NCBI RefSeq assembly: GCF_036711975.1
Contig: NC_091975.1
Coordinates: 2,172,501 to 2,236,500, forward strand
Length of the DNA: 64,000 nucleotides
Reading direction: 5' to 3'
From: Onthophagus taurus
Taxonomy: Eukaryota; Arthropoda; Insecta; Coleoptera; Scarabaeidae
This document shows, piece by piece, positions 50,769 to 60,363 of the stretch (positions are counted from its first letter, which is position 1; every line of letters starts with the position of its first letter). The notes beneath the pieces were generated by a model that was not told the origin of the DNA, searched no databases, and saw only the letters and a list, made by a program, of their open reading frames with translations. Position numbers and translations under genes: made by a program.

Positions 50769-51794
50769 ATGTTTGCAAAAATAAACCTGAATAAAATTTC
50801 AAAGTTGACGTCTTTCACGCAACTACGTACAATGAAAGTTTCGGTCGTTGGGGCTTCTGGGGCGATCGGCGCCCCAACTATGATGTTATTGAAGATGAAT
50901 CCCCTCATAACTAAATTGGTTGGAATCGATAAAAATCAATCGGTTTTAAATATGGCAAACGATTTGTCCCAGTTAAATTTTCCCGCTAAAGTCACCGCTT
51001 ACGTTGCGCCTGAAGGAATCGACGAAGCCCTTTGGGGATCGAGTTTGGTGATTCAAACTGCAAATAGCGTACGGATTACACCTGAAACGACTACAAAACA
51101 AATTATGGACGGAAATTATGAAATAATAAAAAATTTAGCTGAGTTATCTTCGTCTATTTGTCCAAATGCTTGTTTTATAATCGCTACGAATCCTGTTAAT
51201 TCTATGGTTCCTTTGTTTTGTAAAGTCTTGGAGAACCAAGGAACGTTAAATCCAAGCAAAGTTTTTGGTGTATGTAATTTGAGTTCAATTAGAGCATCCT
51301 CATATATTGCGGAGTGGACGGGTTTGGACCCTCAACAAGTTAAGGTTCCGGTTATAGGAGGAGCATCCCCTACAACAATCGTTCCAATTTTATCTTTGGC
51401 AACACCCAAACTTGATTTTGCCGAAGAATCCATAGAAATTATTTCAAATCATATCCAAAAAGATAAATTTCAAGATATTAAGCAACCAACACAACCTACG
51501 TCAATGGCAACTGCTTATGCAATCACATCTCTAGCATCATCAATTCTAAAAGGATTGACAGGAGAACTTCAAATAGGAGACTGTGCATTCATCAAATCTG
51601 ATATTTGCGGAACCAAATTCTTTTCGTCTCCTTTAATTCTCGGCAAAGCCGGTGTCGAAAGAAATTTAGGTTTACCATCATTAAGTGAATTCGAAGAGAA
51701 ACTTTTAAAAACATGCATAATCGATTTAAAAAAAGAAGTTGAACAAGGTGAAAATTACATCTATAGCACAATTCCACCCGATTCTGATTATTGA
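50769..51794 (+). CDS. Malate dehydrogenase-like pseudoenzyme, intronless
   Basis: 341 residues, one exon, over the full length of the mitochondrial MDH family. The N-terminus (basic, Ser/Thr-rich, no acids before residue 25) could be a mitochondrial targeting peptide. The NAD-binding loop GASGAIG (28-34), the following GID (52-54) and the TNP motif (140-142) are kept. The catalytic machinery is not: the His of GGH is Ala199 (VIGGASPTT), the Asp of LD-x2-R is Ser172 (NLSSIRA), and the second substrate Arg is Thr108, while the first (Arg102) and Arg175 remain. Normal MDH chemistry is therefore unlikely. The frame is fully open, so it is not a simple pseudogene. Its paralogue lies 2.4 kb away in opposite orientation. 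Intronless structure suggests retroposition. Confidence 0.9.
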   Translation: MFAKINLNKISKLTSFTQLRTMKVSVVGASGAIGAPTMMLLKMNPLITKLVGIDKNQSVLNMANDLSQLNFPAKVTAYVAPEGIDEALWGSSLVIQTANSVRITPETTTKQIMDGNYEIIKNLAELSSSICPNACFIIATNPVNSMVPLFCKVLENQGTLNPSKVFGVCNLSSIRASSYIAEWTGLDPQQVKVPVIGGASPTTIVPILSLATPKLDFAEESIEIISNHIQKDKFQDIKQPTQPTSMATAYAITSLASSILKGLTGELQIGDCAFIKSDICGTKFFSSPLILGKAGVERNLGLPSLSEFEEKLLKTCIIDLKKEVEQGENYIYSTIPPDSDY

Positions 51795-51809
51795 AGTTTG
51801 TAATAAAAT

Positions 51810-54185
51810 TACATCTAGTAAACGTTGTTAAACGAAATGTATATTTATTAATTAAATAACAGTGGGTCGTCAATTATTCTTTGGTTTCGGGTTCCTTCTC
51901 AAAGAAGGAACCTATAGCATAGTTGTAGATCCATTATTGTTAATAAATATGTTTTTGTTCGCTGCTTTTTAAAGTTAAGTTAATATCCGATTTAAAAAGA
52001 TATCGCCTTGTAATCCTCAATATTCTTTAAAAAATCGTAATAAATCGGCGTTTTAATAAATCGTTATGAAATTATCAGCATTTACAAATAAAATCATAAT
52101 CTTTTCAACGAAAAAGACCGCTTTTCAAAATATCTTTTAGTTTTTGAGATATCAACTTTTAAAATCAATCAATTCCTTTTTAAAGGTGAAATTAATCTTC
52201 AATTAAAAAAGAAATCAATTTTTAAGATGTAGCTTTGCAATTTTCAATCAATTTCTTTTGCAATAATTATACTAAGCTTTTTAATAGAAGAAACCGTTTT
52301 TAAAAATAAGTACATTTTTAAGCACAAATACTTGAGAAGAAAGTGTGGAGAAATTTTCAGTGTGCTAGTGGATCCAAATGAATGTCTTTGATCTCTAATT
52401 TCATGGTTAAAAAGATCTTCTTTGTTTAAAACTAGTCTTGAAATTGTCCCTTCGCGACCAGAAATCCCTCAAGCTTCCAAGGAACTTTCCTATGCCGGTT
52501 AATTTCGAAATGCGAAATGGAACGCAAGAAGACATTGATTGGCACGTTTTGGCCCCGGGCGGGCAGCCACATCAAGAGACTCCCGAAATTAGTTTTGTTA
52601 ATAGATGTATAGGAAATCCCGTAGTAGTACCTCATTCGCCCAGCACCCACCGAATTAAATCCCGAATTATATTGGTTTCTAACTAATTCCCCGTTACGTC
52701 GCGTCGTCACCCTCCTTACACGAAGGGTTTTAGATTAGAAAGAGGCCCTACAGGTGTCCTCAATATCATTTAGGTCCAATTTTCATGATGATATATTTTA
52801 TTTACGGTTTTAATGAGATAAAAGTTTCAGGAAAAAAAAAATAAAGTAAAACTAACGAGCTTTACGTAAAAAGCTAATCTAGAACTGCTAGGTTTAGGAT
52901 GAAAAGGGTGGGATAATGGAGAATTATATTGCAGGGATGTGGATCCCCGACGGTACTATTACGAGTTTTTAATTTCGTTCTTTTATTGCTTTTCCGCTGT
53001 GTGGAAATACATATGATCATTAATAAAAGTCAAAGGGGGTCCCCGTCTATATAGAAATGAATGAGTTTTCAATAAAAGCGAAATGAATTTTTTTTTGGAG
53101 GGGACATTATTGCGTGTTTTTATTAAGTGTATCCCAAAAACAATTTTTAACCAAACAATTTTGTATGGCACAACAAAAGAACTCCCCGGTATTAACGCGG
53201 CAATAAGCCCCAATTAGAGTAGCGAAAACAAATCCTATTTAAAGCGGCTGCGGGCGAGGGTTTTCCGTTAAAAACTTTTACAATAATTTAAGCTCAGCGC
53301 CTCTCCTTCTTATTATTACGGGTAATTATCGTGCGCTGGGCGCCGGCGACCCGAGATGAGAGGGAAAAACAGCCTCGGAACCGGGGGGATAAAATCCCAA
53401 CTTAAATTTACGATAAAAGTAAGTTTCTACCCCCCCTTCCCACTGATCCTAGGATCCAATCTCGGCACCGACCTAAGCTGACCGAAGGCCCCCGTTCAGG
53501 TCCGCAAATTGTTTTCATACAGGATTTATTTGTTTATTATGGAATCCCTACGAAATCCGATACTCGACCCTTTTCGTTCCATTTCAATCAAATAATATAT
53601 GTACCTTTAAAACGAAATTTAAAAATTATAAATATTAAAATTTTTTATTAATCGGTACGAAATTGTACAAGGAAATTGCAGCTTTTCAATAAAAGAAACT
53701 AACTTTTAGTTCCTTTATACATTTCAATACTGATACTTGAAATTCTAAATTAAACCCACCTCTTGTAAAATTTTATGTAAAGAAATAAAGATTTATTAAC
53801 TTGACAACAATAGATCTTCCCCTTTCCAAAAAAAAATTTAAATGACTTTACAGTTCGCTTGACGATCCTCCCCCCAAATACTCCCGTTGGTTTCACCTCG
53901 TGCCATTCAAAAAAGGTCCTTTTCATTTTCATTTTATACAGAAGGGCGAAGGGCCATTGTAACTCGACCACATTCCCAGTACCTGTGTCGAAAAATCGAG
54001 TGGGTGCTTTCAGTTCCTAGTGGCAACCTTTGATTTTCCACCGATCTTTTTCTAATTGTGTTTGGAATTTAATCACAACCGATGTAAATTGGAAACATTT
54101 CGAATCAACGAAAAATTTAATTAAAAAAATTAATTAATTAACAATACCGTTGTTTATTAATAAATACAAAAATCAAATTATTTTA
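51810..54185. other. Spacer between the two MDH paralogues
   Basis: AT-rich, with two degenerate repeat copies at about 51980-52330 (AGATATCGCCTTG, AAACCGTTTTTAAAAATAAG, TAGTTTTTGAGATATCAA). A complex island at 52430-52690 is open on both strands, and others lie at 53280-53540 and 53820-54000. No supported gene. Confidence 0.45.
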
Positions 54186-55232
54186 TTACTTTACATATGC
54201 TTCTCCTTTTTCGATACTTTTCTTTAACGACTCGATTCCTTTCTCCAAGAGGCATTTTTCATAAGTTGATAAATCGGGGATTCCTAAGTTTTTTTGAACA
54301 CCGCATGGTCCTAAAATTAACGGCGTTGCAAAATATTTACAACCAGCGATGTCGGCTTTAACGTAAGCGCATTCAACGACATCCGTTTCGCCTTTCATTG
54401 CTTTTAAGATACTATTAGTGAATCGTGCCGCTGAGAATGCCATAGATAACGTTGCTGATCCTCCTCCAGCTTTAGCTTTGACAATTTCGGTACCTGCATC
54501 TTGGACGTGTTTAGTTAATTCGGCTACTTCGTTTGGTTTTAGTTCAATTTTGATTTTTCCTTTGGTTTGGGAAAAAATTGGGACGATGGTTTCTCCGGAA
54601 TGACCACACACAACGGGGACACAAATTTCTCTGGGATCTATATTTTTTAATTGACCAACAAATGTGCTTGCTCTAACGTTATCTAAAGTGGTGCATCCAA
54701 AGATTTTGTTAGGATTTAGTTTTTTTTGTTTTTCCATAACTTTGCAAAAAATTGGGACGACTGAATTTAATGGATTGGTAACGATTACGACAAAAGCATC
54801 TGGGCACACTTCCGCGCAACATTCCGCTGTACTTTTTATTATATCAGCGTTAACTTTGAAGAGATCATCCCGCGACATCCCAGGTTTTCTTGGCACACCC
54901 GCTGTTATAACAACAATATCGGCATTACAAAGACCCTCTTGTAATCCTTCGGGAGAAACGAATCCTCTAGTTTTTGCAGGAAAATTCATATGAGAAGCAT
55001 CCATTCCAACTCCTGGAATCACTTTATTCATATCAACAGCATTCAATTCTTTAATCATCGTATTCATTTTTAACAGCATAAGGCACGGGGCTCCTATTCC
55101 TCCAGCAGCTCCAATCAACGTTACTTTTCGGCATCGTTGTTTAGTCGTCGAAATGTTTCTGCATCGAATCCAGGATAATTTTAGAACGTTTTTAGATAGT
55201 GCTAGCGACATTTTATAAGATTTAGATGACAT
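54186..55232 (-). CDS. Mitochondrial malate dehydrogenase, intronless paralogue
   Basis: Interconverts malate and oxaloacetate with NAD in the mitochondrial matrix. 348 residues in one exon. All catalytic positions are present: GAAGGIG (41-47), Arg115 and Arg121 in PRKPGMSRDDL, Asp184 and Arg187 in TLDNVRAST, and His211 in VCGHSGETIVP. The targeting peptide is best read from Met8 (codon at 55211), giving a basic Ser/Leu-rich start; Met1 at 55232 adds seven residues. The sequence is more diverged than a housekeeping Mdh2 would be, and together with the lack of introns this suggests a retro-duplicated, tissue-restricted copy, as known for testis MDH paralogues in flies. It converges on the pseudoenzyme at 50769. 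Confidence 0.92.
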   Translation of the reverse strand: MSSKSYKMSLALSKNVLKLSWIRCRNISTTKQRCRKVTLIGAAGGIGAPCLMLLKMNTMIKELNAVDMNKVIPGVGMDASHMNFPAKTRGFVSPEGLQEGLCNADIVVITAGVPRKPGMSRDDLFKVNADIIKSTAECCAEVCPDAFVVIVTNPLNSVVPIFCKVMEKQKKLNPNKIFGCTTLDNVRASTFVGQLKNIDPREICVPVVCGHSGETIVPIFSQTKGKIKIELKPNEVAELTKHVQDAGTEIVKAKAGGGSATLSMAFSAARFTNSILKAMKGETDVVECAYVKADIAGCKYFATPLILGPCGVQKNLGIPDLSTYEKCLLEKGIESLKKSIEKGEAYVK

Positions 55233-55239
55233 AAACTAA

Positions 55240-55562
55240 AATTTGACGTCTTTTTGACAAATACATAAATAGAATCCTTTGCCTTATTAAATAATTATAA
55301 CGCGTTAAAAGCTTTCCACGAAATCCGTTTAAAGGTTTCATGAAATATTGATTCAATGAGTGGACAGTGGACTCCCCCTAAAACTTCTAGAACAGTCCGA
55401 ATTTGGGGAAGGGATGAAATTGTGAAAGTCCATTCGTTCCTAATTTACAAGAACCCCATGGACGATTATAGGGAAATCGCAACCCCTCGGATGAATCGTC
55501 GAATTGGGATTTATTAAAAACAACTTGTCCCGAACACGTTGGGGCGTGGTAGACTTCTTGCT
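55240..55562. other. Spacer upstream of the MDH gene
   Basis: Contains the 5' flank of the minus-strand MDH gene and then a moderately complex unique sequence. No feature recognised. Confidence 0.35.
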
Positions 55563-55640
55563 TCAACCCCAGACGTCGTCCTCGTCGTAGCCGTCGTCGT
55601 AGTCGTTGTCCCGCAAATAAGTGTCCCTAACAAGTGGGTC
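55563..55640 (-). CDS. Candidate terminal exon of an unseen gene
   Basis: On the minus strand a long pyrimidine tract (CTCTCTCTTTCCCCCTTTAAG) runs into a 78-bp segment that reads, in phase 0, 25 codons ending in DNDYDDGYDEDDVWG and a TGA. An acidic, Tyr/Asp-rich tail followed at once by a stop, and the strong acceptor, are what a last coding exon looks like. The candidate exon at 57781-57851 ends in phase 0 and could splice directly to it. I do not recognise the protein; such a tail would suit a cytoplasmic or secreted C-terminus. The acceptor is AAG rather than the commoner CAG/TAG. Confidence 0.5.
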   Translation of the reverse strand, partial: DPLVRDTYLRDNDYDDGYDEDDVWG

Positions 55641-57780
55641 CTTAAAGGGGGAAAGAGAGAGACAAGTTAGAATTGTGTGTCGGTGACGTTTCAGGACGAA
55701 ATCACTAATTGCAAATGGTGGCAAAGACACCTCCCGAAATCTTCTAGTTTCTCCACGCCGACTTGTTGGCACCTCTTTAAGTGAACGTGTGGAGAAGGGG
55801 TGACGTTTCCATTAGGTCCACATCCAAGACACTAAAACCGTTTTAACTTCTTCCTAGTTAACAACAGTACTTCTCACCCCTTCTGTCGTAGAAGACAACG
55901 TGCCGGAAGCCCCGGAAGCGAATCGGAGTAACTCAAGCGCAATCACTTTACAGACATAACCCTCAACGTTCCTAGATTTAGATAACTTGAGGTACTCGGA
56001 GGTACTTAAAGTTGCCGATGTAAGTAGAGGCAAAGATTAATGCGAAATAACGAGGGTTTCGAGGCCGATTTTATTGGTATTAATGAATCTGCTATTTCCT
56101 CGAAATAATCGAAAATAAATTGGAATTTCGAATTAAAGGGGAAAAAATAAGCAGCAAGGGATCGTGTGTCTCACTTAGGTTCTTAATAAAAACGAAACGC
56201 GAGATTCTTTAACTTTTTTTATTGGGTGATTAATGAAGGAAAACTAATCTTGTTAAATTTAATCTTAGCAAACTCAGCTTTTCCACCATCTTTTCTTTCT
56301 TGATTAAATTATTGGAGAATTTGTAATTTTTCTTCATCAAATTTTAAGTTTATATAATATAAAGCAAATTAAATCCTATTAGATACTTTAAAAAAATCGT
56401 ATAAGATATTTTTTGAAATTATTTCGTTCTTGAGTCGAAATTTAAATGCTGCTTTGTTTTATCTCAAAACGTTCTTGAGATAGGAGTTTTTAAACTTTTA
56501 TTCTTAAAATGCAGATTTGGGGATAAAAAGTTATATACACTTATGTATAACTAGGTGAGTCTGTAATATTTTAAATGTTTGTAGAACTTCATTTTTAAGT
56601 TAAATAGTAGCAGGAATTTTGCAAAGTTTTAATTAATGAAATAACGAAAATAAAATCAGGTGGATGATTCAAATAACCGACAATTTCGTTTTCAATTTCC
56701 TTATAATAATTCAATATTCTCATTGAAAACGGGGTTTTAAAAGGGGAGGGGAGGAAAAGTTTAGGAAGCCTTTGGGGTGCACACGTGGTATATATCGTAG
56801 AACTGAAATTTAATAATCCCACCGTGTCCTCAAAATAACGAAGTCTAAAAGGTCATTTATGATTTTGACGGATCCGGAAAGTGTATTAGGGAAGTCCTAA
56901 TTACGGCGCTGTTCCCCTCATATTAGGAGCGGATTTTGGGCATCGAATGACCTTCCGAGTTCTCGAAAAATCCTCGTGAAGGGTGGTTTTAGAAGCCTTC
57001 AAGTACGCAGATTGTTAGGGTTTCCTAAGTCTCTCTTGGACATTGTGTATAACGTATCCAAAATAAGGCTCGTTATTCCTGAGACGTCGTTATAAACCGC
57101 GGAAAAAAAATATTGATTGTCGTTAAAACCCCTATTTTTGAATTCTTAACGGGGGAGATCCGTAAAGTAAGGGGGTTGTAAAATTTTTTACAACTGGATT
57201 ATTAGCAACATATTTTGTAAGCGATAAATTTTGATCGCCCGTTATCTTGTGCCGATTTTTTTATGGGCGTACGCGAATAAAAAGAGGAAAAAGTTTTATT
57301 GATCATCAAAAACGTCGCAACATTGTTACCGGGTATAATAATAATAATATAATCCTCTTTAACGAGAGAGAAATTTTCGACTTCCCTCTTACCATGGATT
57401 AGTTAAATTAATTTTATTTTCCTCGTCGCGCTCAGTCGTTATGGTTACTTCGGGACTCAGGTCGTCACTAAGGTCTTTGGGACAATGGGGACCACTCGGC
57501 CCTCAACGGAGTTTGCCCGCAGAGGAAATACGATGAGACAATTGGTGATTGACCAGCAGAAATGAGGGAAGACAGCTTTCGTTATGCTCTGAGTACTCTC
57601 CGAGAAAGCAAAAGGGACCTTTTGCCCCTGAAGAGGTTACCTCACCCCAACAGATGAAATTGTTTTTCACTGTTTATTGATTTTGGGAAAAGTTAAAGAA
57701 CAACTTTGTAGATTTTTGCTATTTTTAAATATAAATAAAAAAGAAATCGGCCCAACAAAAGACGTTTTTTGAGAACTTAC
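55641..57780. other. Probable intron between two candidate exons
   Basis: Complex sequence at 55650-56110 and 56750-57640, with AT-rich DNA between. A TCTTAC near 57386 would be a minus-strand donor right after an ATG, but no matching acceptor is clear. No other gene supported. Confidence 0.35.
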
Positions 57781-57851
57781 CGGAGTTTCACCCCCTTTGA
57801 TGAAAGTAACCCCCTCAGGCAAAACCCACATTGTGTCCGTACCCGGTCGAG
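57781..57851 (-). CDS. Candidate internal exon of an unseen gene
   Basis: On the minus strand, TTTCTTTCTTTTCAG is followed by 71 bp and then GTAAGT, so both splice sites are close to consensus. One frame only is open in a protein-like way: 23 codons including TMWVLPEGVTFIKGG, entered in phase 1 (one base from the previous exon) and left in phase 0. The next candidate exon on this strand (55640-55563) begins in phase 0. The product is unknown. Upstream exons must lie at higher coordinates, possibly outside the window with the 59-64 kb genes nested in an intron. Confidence 0.5.
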
Positions 57852-59293
57852 CTGAAAAGAAAGAAATTCACTTGTTAGATTCTGCCCTACTTATATTTCC
57901 GGGTCGTAATCCATCCACCCCCTTTGCAATTTCTCCCTTATTCATTGTACCAGCCTTTATTCAAAATGCGTCCTCCTCGTTAGGTCTTCTAGAAATCCAC
58001 AGCCGGATACGCGATATTTGCAGATTTCGATTTAGATATACCAAAGCATCTTTGTTTTGGGTAGTTTTTCAATGTGTTCAACGTTTTCAACGTTAGAAGG
58101 GGGTGAAGTATGGGGATTCGTTTTCGGTATGGGGCGAACGTTTGCGGTTTATGGCGGGTCGTTAAGCGGTGCGAGAATTTTATTAACGGACGGTTTTACA
58201 GTCGCGTAAAAACACAACGGAAACTGCACTTTAATTTATTCTGTGGTAGGGGTGAGAGGTTTAAACGAAATTGGACGCAGGAGTAATGGATGACTCAAAT
58301 TAACGAGCTCAGAGAAAGTAAGATCTTGTTTTAGACGCTTAAAAACTAAAACAAAAATAAATAATCGTTAAATTTCTGACATTTCATCGAAAACGCCTCA
58401 ATTCTGTTTCACCAAGTTTCGACTTTATATATTTCTTAAATGTAAAGAGATACAACGATGAAATTAGAAGCATTTTAAAATAAATTTAATGTAGATTCAA
58501 TACACCAAAAATAATTTCTTACATTCCAAAAAGTTGGGTGTTATGATTTTTTAACTTAAACTCTGTATGCGACATTGTCATAAATTTTAAGAAAAAAATT
58601 ATAAAAGTCGCATCTCAAGAACGTTTTAAGATGTAATAATGAAATAAAAAGTATTTTGAAGTAAATTTAATCAAGATTTAGTAATCTTTTTGCCTCCTCC
58701 ACAATTTGTCACCAACTCCAACGTGTTCGAATAGAGAAGGAGGAGTCCACATTGATTAGTAAATCCGTGACATCCCTCTCGGGGAAACCTCGAGGTTTGT
58801 CATTCAACATCCCTTGATGAAGAGCTCTTTGATTAACACCCAAACCAGTAACTGTCATCACTCGCGTTTAAGCCGGAAAGTAAAACGTCCTAAAATTTGC
58901 GAGAGTTACAACGTGTGTCTGCACGTGTTAATTAATCGCACCTAATTAAAATCCTGCGTTGATTGGGGCGGTCTGTTTGACTACTTGTTAGGAAACGGAT
59001 GAGTCCAAGTAATTTCATTAAGGAACTAGGAGCATGGAAGCGAAAAGGATACGGAAAGCTCTCCGGTGTGGATGTAATGAGAAAGTTAAATATTATACGA
59101 TTTTCTAACAAATAAGAATAAATCAATTTCAACGCAAATTATTGCATTATTTAAAAAATAAAAAGATAAGGAAAATCCGCAAGAACCACAAAAAAAAATA
59201 AAACAAAGATTAATAAATTAAAATTGAAAAACAACACTTTTTTTCCTTATTCCATCAAAACTCTTCGACGCCTCAACATTAATTCTTTTAAAA
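57852..59293. other. Spacer with diverged satellite A tract
   Basis: Unique complex DNA at 57900-58320, the satellite-related tract at 58427-58690, then complex DNA to 59110 and AT-rich DNA. A minus-strand frame at about 58700-58845 is open for some 47 codons but has no convincing splice sites. Confidence 0.4.
58427..58690 (+). repeat. Diverged satellite A monomers
   Basis: About one and a half units with the family A order of landmarks: GATGAAATTAGAAGCATTTT, AATTTAATGTAGATT, ATAATTTCTTA, GGGTGTTATGATTTTTT, then CATCTCAAGAACG, GAAATAAAAAGTATTTTGAAG and AATCAAGATTTAG. Clearly older than the array at the left end. Confidence 0.75.
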
Positions 59294-59761
59294 ATGTTGT
59301 TTAAAACCTTTTATTTTCTCATCTTTATTATTTATTTCACCAAATCCTCTGAATCACGAGATTTGGGTTTCGATCAAAGAATAAGAAGTGATGTTATCGT
59401 AACGAAATACGAACAACCAAAAGATGAAATCGATGATGAAGCAACGAGTGAAAGACCAGGAGTTTTGGTAATTTTATTATAAATTTTTAATTTTTTATCT
59501 ATTTCTGTTGTATTTTAGAGAAGAACTTTATTGAAGTTTGGTCAAGTAGCAAGTAACATCGGAACAACTTTAGGTAAACACTCCGTAAAAGTGACGAGTG
59601 CCATCGAAAAAATTTGCGAAATAATAAAAACAATAATTCCCGTTATTTCTGCTGTTTGCGGAGTGGGCCAATTTAAATTTTGTGCCGCAACCGAAGGCGT
59701 TTCCGGCGATTTTGAAAATGCGATGCATCCAAACCCGGGTGATTTAAACATCCAAGATTAA
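59294..59761 (+). CDS. Small secreted protein, unknown function (two exons)
   Basis: 138 residues. Exons 59294-59467 and 59519-59761 join in phase 0 through a 51-bp intron (TTG|GTAATT ... TTTTAG|AGA). Residues 1-18 are a signal peptide (LFKTFYFLIFIIYF). The next 40 are charged, with the acidic stretch PKDEIDDEATSE. An RR doublet at the exon junction is followed by an amphipathic, Ile/Val/Lys-rich segment (KVTSAIEKICEIIKTIIPVI) with three cysteines in all. The layout (signal, acidic pro-part, dibasic site, helical part) is that of some insect prepropeptides, including antimicrobial ones; this is inference. I do not recognise the family. Tail to tail with another small secreted gene. Confidence 0.75.
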
Positions 59762-59836
59762 AAATTAATTAATAAAAGTTATCTTACTTATTTCAATTTC
59801 TTTAATTAAATAAAAAATAATTTTTCTTATTTTAAC

Positions 59837-60119
59837 TTATTCTTTCTCATCTTCCTCGTCATTTAATCCTTCTTTAATCGCGTCTAAAACAACATGCATG
59901 AATGGTAAAGCTCTATTTGCAGATTTAACCACGGAATCAGCCACATTTCTCTTTAAAAATAAAATAAAATAAAAAATAATTTTTTATCGGTATTAGTTTA
60001 CTTACAAGTTTATCTAAAATCATTTCTTTTTTATCTTCGTCATCGTCATTGTTTTGCGCAAATACATCAAAAATCATAAAAAATAATATTATAAACAAAA
60101 ATTTTTTGGATAGAACCAT
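59837..60119 (-). CDS. Small acidic secreted protein, unknown function (two exons)
   Basis: 75 residues. Exon 1 60006-60119 and exon 2 59837-59950, 114 bp each, join in phase 0 (CTT|GTAAGT ... TTAAAG|AGA), intron 55 bp. A strong signal peptide (KKFLFIILFFMIFDVFAQ) is followed by NNDDDEDKKE, a helix-prone middle (VADSVVKSANRALPFMHVVL) and an acidic tail (NDEEDEKE). A TATAAA lies upstream at about 60193-60188. The gene has the same two-exon plan, intron phase and acceptor context as its neighbour at 59294, ends about 75 bp from it, and may be a distant paralogue. No family recognised. Confidence 0.7.
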
Positions 60120-60363
60120 TTCGTTAAGAAATGAGAAAGAAAAAAGTTAACTAAAAGAAAAAACGTTAATAACTGTTTGATTTTTGTTTTATACGGTCCC
60201 AGTTAATTTCATGGCCTACAAACAATGTTTAATGAATCAATTAAGATTATTTATGATTATATACGATTTTAATAAATCAAAATAATTTAATTTAACCATT
60301 ATTATGACATCTCAATTCTCTCTTGAGACATCACCAAGAACATATTGTTTAATTTTCTCAAAA

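Noticed and set aside
52432-52710. Overlapping 82- and 92-codon frames on opposite strands
   Set aside because: Same reason: mutual shadowing in a complex island, no family match that I can justify.
57384-57560. Possible minus-strand exon ending ATG|GTAAGA
   Set aside because: The donor is good, but no acceptor or promoter gives a consistent exon, and the ATG would be split off alone.
58700-58845. 47-codon minus-strand frame (contains GMLNDKPRGFPERDVTDLL)
   Set aside because: It looks protein-like, but the only nearby donor is weak and its phase does not fit the exon at 57781-57851; I kept it out of the hidden gene.
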